From Nymphalis io (lineage: Eukaryota; Arthropoda; Insecta; Lepidoptera; Nymphalidae): a DNA stretch of 64,000 bases. Under the pieces are notes generated by a model, which worked only from the letters and a program-made list of their open reading frames with translations, ran no database searches and had not been told where the DNA came from. The stretch lies in contig NC_065897.1 of the NCBI RefSeq assembly GCF_905147045.1, positions 7,021,001 through 7,085,000 on the forward strand, written 5' to 3'. How positions within the stretch are numbered: the first letter of the stretch is position 1; each line of letters opens with the position of its first letter. The position numbers and the translations under genes are program-made. Of this stretch, positions 58,204 to 64,000 are shown in pieces.

Positions 58204-58209
58204 GTTGCC

Positions 58210-58530
58210 AGGCAGTCGCCTAAACCTATTCTGGTTCTCGGCGACTTAAACGCGAAGTCACGCGCCTGGGGCAACCTCGCCACGAATATGCGAGGAAGGG
58301 CCGTCCAAGTGTGGGCGCTACTCTCTGGCATGTCCCTACTGAACAACGAACAGGCTCACACCTGCGTGCGCCATAACGGGGAGTCCGTGGTGGACGTCTC
58401 CTTCGCCACTCCTGTCGTAGCACACAGAGTGTCAGATTGGAGGGTAGAGGAAGAGGTTGAGACTCTGTCGGACCACCGTTACATCCGATTATCCGACCGT
58501 TACATTCGAGATCTCTACCTCTCGCAGGCT
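58210..58530 (+). pseudogene. R1-type endonuclease, C-terminal half
   Basis: The frame reads LVLGDLNAKSRAWGN, then MSLLNNEQAHTCVRHNGESV, VDVSFATPVVAHRVSDWRVE and TLSDHRYIR. The GD(F/L)NAK and SDHRYI motifs are those of the APE-type endonuclease. The N-terminal part is lost, and the frame shifts after SDHRYI. Confidence 0.8.
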
Positions 58531-59600
58531 GGCGGAACCCCAGAGGGTGCCGACCACTTTGCTGAGGTGGTCTCTTGGCCAGTTAGACCGCGAGCTAGTC
58601 AAGGAGGCCGCCATTGTGCAACGGTGGGGTTCCGCGGGACGGAGGGAGGGTGCCAGCGTGGAAGAGTTGGCGGGCCGCATGAGCCATACCCTCAAAGAGG
58701 TCTGCAATGCGGCCATGCCGATGACCCGTCGCAGAGCCCAGCGCCGGCATGTGTACTGGTGGTCTCCCGAAATAGCCGAGCTTCGGGCGACGTGCAATCG
58801 GGCGCGGCGGGCCTACGTCCGCTGTCGAAGACGCAACGGCCTCGATGTAGACTTGAAGAGACAGCTTTTGGCCCCTTACCGCAAGCTAAAAAAGGACCTG
58901 CAGCTGGCAATAAGTCGGGCCAAAGAGAAGGCGAGGTAAGAGCTGCTGGTGAGCCTCAACCGAAACCCATGAAGGCGAGCATATCGAGGGGTTCGCGGAA
59001 AATTCCGCACCCAAACCACCCCCGCAACGGAGACGCTGCCGCCGGAGTTCGTCCTGCGCCTGGTCGGGGATTTGTTTCCCCAACCAGGCGAGTTTGTCAC
59101 TCCACAGATGGCCCCTCACTCCGTGATAGAAGACCTAGTGGCTCCACCACTGATCACGGAGCGAGAAATGGAGATGCCGCTTGAGGGCCAAAAACACGGC
59201 GCCGGGTCCAGACGGTGTTCCAGGGCGTGTTCTGTGCGATGCCCTGGAATACAAGGAAAGTTGGTGCTCTTGCCAAAGGAGGTACGGCCACCAGGCTCCT
59301 CTTCGGCATACAGGCCGATAGTGCTGCTGAACGAGATGGGCAAATTGTTTGAGAAAATTCTCGTAGCTCGTCTCGTTCAACACCTCGACGAGGTCGGTCC
59401 GGGTCTCTCGGAAACTCAGTTCAGGTTCAGGGTGGGCCGTTCAACGATCGATGCCTTGAACGCCCTGAAGAGTCGGACCACGGAAGCAGTGGCCCAGGGT
59501 CAAGTGGTCCTGGCGGTGTCGTTAGACGGTGTGCAAACGCCTTTAACAGTCTCCCATTCGAGACGATCAGGGAAGCACTCCGACACCAAGGGGTGCCGAT
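58531..59600 (+). pseudogene. R1-type linker and RT N-terminal part, frameshifted
   Basis: The linker frame (58457-58939) includes RRRAQRRHVYWWSPEIAELR. After stops, the RT starts: PPGSSSAYRPIVLLNEMGKL, LVQHLDEVGPGLSETQFRFR, VGRSTIDALNALKSR and VVLAVSLDG (frame 59072-59608). The expected continuation AFNSLPFETIREALRHQGVP is in the next frame, so one small indel lies near 59530. Confidence 0.8.
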
Positions 59601-59873
59601 CTATCTGAGGAGACTGTTGGAGGTGTACCTCCAGGATCGGGAGGTCGTATGGGCAGGAGGCGATGGGAAGTTGGTCCGGCGTCGGATAGGCTGCGGCGTT
59701 CCACAGGGGTCGGTTCTCGATCCAATTCTTTGGAACGTCGGCTTTGATTGGCTTCTGAAGGCACCCGTCCTTCCCGGTATGGAGGTGTTGTGTAACGCAG
59801 ACGATACCCTCATTACGCGATGGGGCGGGACTTTGGGGAAGCGGCACGCCTGGCCGAAGTTGGAACAACTTTG
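59540..59873 (+). pseudogene. R1-type RT catalytic region
   Basis: It reads YLRRLLEVYLQDREVVWAGG, GCGVPQGSVLDPILWNVGFD, then LPGMEVLCNADDTLITRWG. The catalytic block is NADD; relatives have YADD there, so Tyr has become Asn while both Asp residues remain. GSVLGP has become GSVLDP. The frame stops at 59873 and resumes in another. Confidence 0.8.
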
Positions 59874-59983
59874 ACTGTGGACCGAATGGAAATGCTGGGC
59901 CTGAGAGTCTCCATATCCAAAACGGAGGCTCTCCTCTTCCACGGTCCACGGAGAGGCCTCCTCGGGGGGCGAGTATCACCGAG

Positions 59984-60934
59984 ATGAATTATCTGGGCCT
60001 GATCCTGGACGGGCGATGGAGCTTTAGGAAGCATTTCGTGCAACTCGGCCCGAAGCTCGTCAACACAGCTGCCGCCTTGGGTCGCCTCCTACCCAACGTG
60101 GAAGGACCGGGATCGCTATGTCGGCGCCTCTATGCCGGCGTAGTGAGGTCGATGGCACTGTACGGTGCCCCGATATGGGTCGATGCGCTCACTGCTCACA
60201 ACCGGGCCCTCCTACGGAGGCCGCAGAGGGTCATAGCGGTAAGAACGATAAGAGGGTATCGTACGGTGTCTTGGACAGCGGCGACGCTCTTCGCGGGCGA
60301 TCCGCCCTGGGAACTCCAGGCGGAGGTGCTCGCAGAGGTGTACTACTTCAGGGCCGAGGCGCGAGAGCGCGGCGACCGCCCAGGGTCAGCGGATATCGGG
60401 TGGATCAGGGCTCTAGCCCAGCAAGCCCTGATAGCTCGATGTGAGGAGGATCTGGGGTCCCCCACAGTGGGCCTGGCGACAGTGGAGGCGGTACATCCCC
60501 ACTTGAGTCGCTGGGTCAAAAGAAAACGAGGCACGCTCTCGTTTAGGTTGACGCAGTTACTTACCGGACACGGCTGCTTCGGTAAGTACCTGCACAAGAT
60601 AGCACGGCGGGAAATGTCACCTTCCTGCCACGAGTGTGGTGCGCCAATCGACACGGCGCAACACACCCTGACGGAGTGTGCCGCGTGGGGGCCCCAGAGG
60701 CATTCCCTGGCGGCAGTTGTCGGCGGAGACCTATCCTTGCCAAGCATCATCAACGCGATGCTGGGAAGAGAGGAGTGCTGGTCGGAAATGGTCTCCTTCT
60801 GTGAAAATGTGATGTCGAAGAAGGAGGCCGTGGAGCGGGAGCGGAAAGAGGACGCCGCTGCAAACCTGCTCCGCCGAAGAAGACCGGTTAGAAGAATGAG
60901 GCGCTATGCGCACCTTTTCCCTCCGCCACAATAG
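59984..60934 (+). pseudogene. R1-type ORF2 C-terminal region with zinc motif (316 codons open)
   Basis: This is the longest open frame of the element. It covers the RT thumb (YLGLILDGRWSFRKHFVQLG, LRRLYAGVVRSMALYGAPIW) and the connection region (RAIRGYRTVSWTAATL type). It ends in CHECGAPIDTAQHTLTEC, a CX2CX8HX4C zinc-binding motif found at the C-terminus of R1/Jockey-superfamily ORF2, then an Arg-rich tail. The first Met at 59984 is internal to the original ORF2, so it is not a true start. Confidence 0.8.
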
Positions 60935-61210
60935 GCATCGCCAGGACTAGGGGGGTTCTCAGTACCCTGGTAATCCCCCTAGAGAATGGATTGAGCTTGC
61001 ATAGGCAGGCCGCCCGTCAGAGCGTCGTGGTAGCATGCGCAAGCGATCCCGTGGCGCTCCTTGTTATGACGGAAAGGGTACCGCTGTTTTTTTAGTGGGT
61101 ATTCCGTTGTTCGGGGCGCACTCGGCGCCTCGGACATCGGCGAGCCCCACATAGCCCCCCACTGTTTCCGTGGGGGAAAAGCGTAATGCGTTTTTCCAGC
61201 GATAAAAAAA
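60935..61210 (+). other. 3' UTR of the R1-superfamily LINE
   Basis: GC-rich noncoding tail, shared in part with 31465-31650 (GTGGTAGCATGCGCAAGCGA, TTTTTTTAGTGGGTATTCCG, GGGGGAAAAGCGTAATGCG), ending in a short A run. Confidence 0.75.
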
Positions 61211-62470
61211 ACTACTATAAAACTCGCTGAGAAGCATAAACATTTAATCTTTTATTAAAAGTTGATAGTTAAACATCAAAAGGCTTATAGCGGATAACAT
61301 AGAATTAATTGACTTAGAAACGCAGTAAGCACAATCGGATTAAAGCCGTTTCAGACTGTATCTATGTCAGCCGTTAAAGACTGTATGTGCCTCTCTGAAC
61401 ACTTGTATAAGATAAAACGCGAATCGACGACAATGCGCTATCATTGTGACGAGAAATAACGCCGAGCATGGGGATGTGCCCTACTTGGGACGCGGAGATA
61501 TGGATCCTGGTCCACGTGATCGGACGAGACCTCATTAGAGATTTCGAGTGCTTTAGGGTGTAAGGTTGAAATTAACGCTTACACTGTACAAAGTTTATTT
61601 CGTTTTCAGTGTTACTAATTTTTGGATACGGATCATCCTAATGAAGAAATTGTATCTGACAAGTGTTTACTACTAACACAATTCTATATTCAACTTGACT
61701 CATCGTTATTATTTAGTCCTATCTAAAATTAATAAATAAAATTGATGTGTCTGTCTATGATTTTAAATAACCGGCTCTTTTACAGTTAATATATTTTTTT
61801 ATCCTTGTCTGTATTTCTGTTTGTCCAGGATAATCTTTCAAACGGAAATAACTTAATTATTATAAGACGTATTTCAAGATAGAAATCGTTTGTCTATCAA
61901 AAGTCATAAAAAAGTATTATTTTTTTTTGTTATAACATATGTTGCAGCCATTAGCCCATAGATAGCGGTGTGTTAAATACGTCAACTTCTGAATCGCAGT
62001 TCCAGATTTCCCGGAGTGGAGTGATCTTCTGCTATACATATTAGCATTACATTCGCGTTTCGTTCAAATTTGCGTTGTCGTTATTCTGTCGTCGTTTCGT
62101 CTGATTTTTTTTAATTTCTTTATTATTAATTTCACTATTACAATTAACATTGATAATATTAAATACTTTGTGGCTTCAGGTTGCAATTATATACTAGGTT
62201 GTAATTTGTTCTATTAGTCCTAACTTGTTAAGTAATGTTTTTGAATTTTATAGATTATTACTTTTTTACTTTTAAAGTTACCTATCTATAGTTTTAGGGT
62301 TTAATAAAGTTTGCATTAAATTGTATAGTTTTATCATTATGTTAGTTTTATTAGATAAGAAGGGTTATATTTTTTTCTATTACTTACTGCTGCATTACCC
62401 TTTGGCAACTACATGTAGCAGCAGCATGTTCATGTGTAAGTCATGTCAGAGAAATACTATACCTAATAAC
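61211..62470. other. Intergenic sequence
   Basis: No gene is seen. 61440-61560 is GC-richer (GAACGCCGAGCATGGGGATG-like, ATGGATCCTGGTCCACGTG) without a match. Confidence 0.4.
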
Positions 62471-62660
62471 ACCACACTGCTCCAATGCGGATTGGTGGAT
62501 ACAAATTATATCCGACACATGCAGGTTTCCTCACGATGTTTTCCTTCACCACCGAGCACGTATTGAATTACAATTTAAGCAAACGAAAATTCATTGGTGC
62601 TTGCCTGCTTTGAAAACCACAATCGTCGATTAATAGCGACAACCAGTAGCTTAATTGGGC
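62471..62660 (-). repeat. SINE S1, 5' two-thirds
   Basis: CACACTGCTCCAATGCGGAT, CACATGCAGGTTTCCTCACG, ATGTTTTCCTTCACCACCG, GAAAATTCATTGGTGCTTGC in minus orientation. The 3' tail is missing, and the tRNA-like head is worn away. Confidence 0.65.
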
Positions 62661-62669
62661 TCATTATAT

Positions 62670-62771
62670 TGTAGTGTAGTATATAAGCAGCTGACACATG
62701 GTATTGAGGGCAGTAATAAATTTATCTTCAAACCTTAAACATCTACTTTATTTACCTAGTCCCGTCCTTAC
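62670..62771 (+). repeat. Putative short 5' LTR of a Gypsy-type element
   Basis: It begins TGTAGTGTAG and ends GTCCTTACA, so the termini are TGTA...TACA, an inverted pair typical of LTRs. It contains a TATATAAG box (62679) and AATAAA (62715). It is followed at once by a primer-binding site. The length (about 102 bp) is short, so it may be a 5'-truncated LTR. The matching 3' LTR would be outside the window. Confidence 0.6.
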
Positions 62772-64000
62772 ATGGCGACCCTGCCAGGAAAAATATTTAT
62801 TCAAATTTTAAATACTCGCGAAACAGAAATTAATCTTAGTTATTTTAGGCCTGAAATTGATTTATTATCGAATTATAATATTTGTTCGTTTAACAAAGAA
62901 AATTTGGACGGAAAAAGAGTTCGGAAATTATTATCATTAATTAAATTGAATCATTTGAACAAAGAAGAAAGCATTAGTATACAAAGTATTTGTGCGAAAT
63001 ATGCTGACGTATTTTTCTTGCCAGGAGACAAGCTAGGTACGTGTAATCTTTACGAACAAAATATACAACTAAAAGCTAATACGAATCCGGTCTATACTAA
63101 ACAATATAGATTACCGTTTTCTCAACGTGATGAAATAGAAAAACAAGTTCAAAAAATGTTGGCCAATGATATTATCGAACCCGCTAACAGCGAATGGTCT
63201 AGCCCAGTACTATTAGTACCTAAAAAATCAGAAGATAATAATAAAAGCTGGCGTTTAGTGATAGATTTTCGGAAATTAAATGATTGTATAATGCATGACA
63301 AATTTCCCCTTCCGAATATAAGTGATATATTAGACTCACTTTCAGGAGCTATTTATTTTTCTCAATTAGATTTAACACAAGCTTATTATCAAACGAAGCT
63401 AAATGCTGACAGTAGGAAATATACCGCATTCACAACACCGTCTGGCCAGTATCAAATGACCCGTATGCCTATGGGTTTGAAAACCAGTCCTGGTTCATTT
63501 TCACGCTTAATGACAGTAGCAATGTCGGGACTTAATTACGATAAATGTTTTGTATATTTGGATAATTTAATTTGTTTCGGAAGAAATTTAGATAGTCATA
63601 ATAAAAATTTGTTAGATATTTTAACAAGGCTTAGAAAAGTTAATTTAAAATTAAATCCTGATAAGTGCGATTTTCTTCGAAAAGAAATTTTATACCTCGG
63701 ACACGTGGTATCAGCGGACGGCATTAAACCAGATCCAGAAAAAATTAAGGCGTTAATTAATTATCCGGTTCCTAAAAACGTAGACGAGCTCAAACGATTT
63801 GTAGCCTTTGCGAACTATTATCGAAAGTTTATTCCGAATTTCGCCCAAATCTGTATTCCATTAAATGATTTATGTCGTAAAAATGTAATATTTAATTGGG
63901 ATAAAAACTGTCAAAAATCATTTAGTACTTTAAAAGAAATGTTAATGAGCCCTCCAATATTACAATATCCTATTTTCGATTATAATAACACATTTATACT
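62772..64000 (+). CDS. Ty3/Gypsy-type pol (reverse transcriptase), open to window end
   Basis: A frame open for 409 codons with no stop, running off the right edge. From the ATG that spans the LTR/PBS junction it reads a protease-to-RT linker (residues about 9-75, including KYADVFFLPGDKL), then RT: LVIDFRKLND (162-171), FSQLDLTQAYYQTKL with the first catalytic Asp (D200), PMGLKTSPGSFSRLM, then YLDNLICFG at 262-270 where the family has YLDD. Next come LNPDKCDF, YLGHVVSADGIKPDP and FANYYRKFIPNFAQI, the RT thumb and connection. RNase H and integrase would follow outside. Asp-to-Asn at codon 265 (63564-63566) should abolish polymerase activity. gag and most of protease are missing between the PBS and the linker, so the ATG is probably accidental. 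Confidence 0.85.
   Translation, partial: MATLPGKIFIQILNTRETEINLSYFRPEIDLLSNYNICSFNKENLDGKRVRKLLSLIKLNHLNKEESISIQSICAKYADVFFLPGDKLGTCNLYEQNIQLKANTNPVYTKQYRLPFSQRDEIEKQVQKMLANDIIEPANSEWSSPVLLVPKKSEDNNKSWRLVIDFRKLNDCIMHDKFPLPNISDILDSLSGAIYFSQLDLTQAYYQTKLNADSRKYTAFTTPSGQYQMTRMPMGLKTSPGSFSRLMTVAMSGLNYDKCFVYLDNLICFGRNLDSHNKNLLDILTRLRKVNLKLNPDKCDFLRKEILYLGHVVSADGIKPDPEKIKALINYPVPKNVDELKRFVAFANYYRKFIPNFAQICIPLNDLCRKNVIFNWDKNCQKSFSTLKEMLMSPPILQYPIFDYNNTFI
62773..62789 (+). other. Primer-binding site, tRNA-Arg-like
   Basis: TGGCGACCCTGCCAGGA begins with TGG, the complement of tRNA CCA ends, right after the LTR terminus. It resembles the TGGCGACCGTGACAGGA site I recall for mdg1/412-type Gypsy elements, which use tRNA-Arg. 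Confidence 0.65.

Larger units (their letters stand above)
58204..61210 (+). mobile_element. R1-superfamily LINE, 5' truncated, with 11-bp target-site duplication
   Basis: A GC-rich block of 3.0 kb in AT-rich flanks. ACTACTATAAA occurs at 58193-58203 and again at 61211-61221, directly after a short poly(A), so both ends of the insertion are defined. The 5' end falls inside the endonuclease (VLGDLNAKSRAWG). Endonuclease, linker, RT, thumb and a C-terminal zinc motif follow in order. The flanks are not 28S rDNA or telomeric repeat, so this is not a site-specific R1 insertion. Several frameshifts are present. A deleted relative lies at 31461-32146. Confidence 0.88.

Noticed and set aside
58288..59184. 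298-codon plus-strand protein as a single gene
   Set aside because: Only its beginning is the endonuclease frame. The rest is an off-frame reading of GC-rich LINE sequence that stays open because GC-rich DNA has few stops.
58204..61210. rDNA-specific R1 insertion, implying a 28S rRNA gene nearby
   Set aside because: The flanks are AT-rich unique sequence with an 11-bp duplication. No rRNA sequence is visible.
62772..62774. True start codon of a functional pol gene
   Set aside because: Gypsy pol is normally made from gag-pol. This ATG overlaps the LTR/PBS junction and is best explained as a by-product of an internal deletion.

Overview
This window is animal nuclear DNA from a lepidopteran, most likely a butterfly. 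It is AT-rich, has no prokaryotic gene structure and carries introns. It is also packed with retroposon types typical of moths and butterflies: tRNA-headed SINEs, RTE, CR1/Jockey-type and R1-type LINEs, Ty3/Gypsy-type LTR elements and mariner relics. The species is not determined. The repeat repertoire looks nymphalid to me from memory, but no search was run.

Only one host gene is visible: the 5' part of a TMTC gene on the minus strand. TMTC proteins are multi-pass ER O-mannosyltransferases with TPR repeats. Coding exon 1 (29708-29796) gives the initiator Met, the first membrane helix and the luminal Asp-Asp motif. Coding exon 2 (10444-11254) gives the next 270 codons. Intron 1, about 18.5 kb, lies between them. 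The splice phases fit exactly (2 nt + 1 nt complete an Arg codon). Later exons must lie left of the window. A promoter-like stretch near 40.05-40.34 kb could be an upstream noncoding exon, but that is speculative.

Layout: 1-10.4 kb is TMTC intron 2, with a nearly full-length CR1/Jockey-type LINE (2152-4757), an internally deleted LTR retrotransposon (7182-9066) and a TIR-bearing repeat (9312-10055). 11.3-29.7 kb is TMTC intron 1, with SINEs, a 5'-truncated RTE LINE (16565-18462), LINE 3' ends and a mariner relic. 30-58 kb is upstream or intergenic DNA with a solo LTR, LINE deletion derivatives, many SINEs and DDE-transposase fossils. 58.2-61.2 kb is a GC-rich R1-superfamily LINE with an 11-bp target-site duplication. 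From 62.67 kb to the right edge is a Gypsy-type element whose LTR and primer-binding site are joined directly to an open pol frame; its RT catalytic motif reads YLDN rather than YxDD.

The main relationship among the repeats is parasitism of SINEs on LINEs. The commonest SINE ends in a block shared with RTE LINE 3' ends. A second short family shares a conserved stem-forming block (CCACTTACCATCAGGTGG) with the CR1/Jockey-type LINE. I found no CRISPR array, operon, convincing functional tRNA gene or new multi-gene system. The most notable items are the split TMTC gene, the truncated-but-open Gypsy pol, the SINE/LINE shared tails and several strong hairpins.
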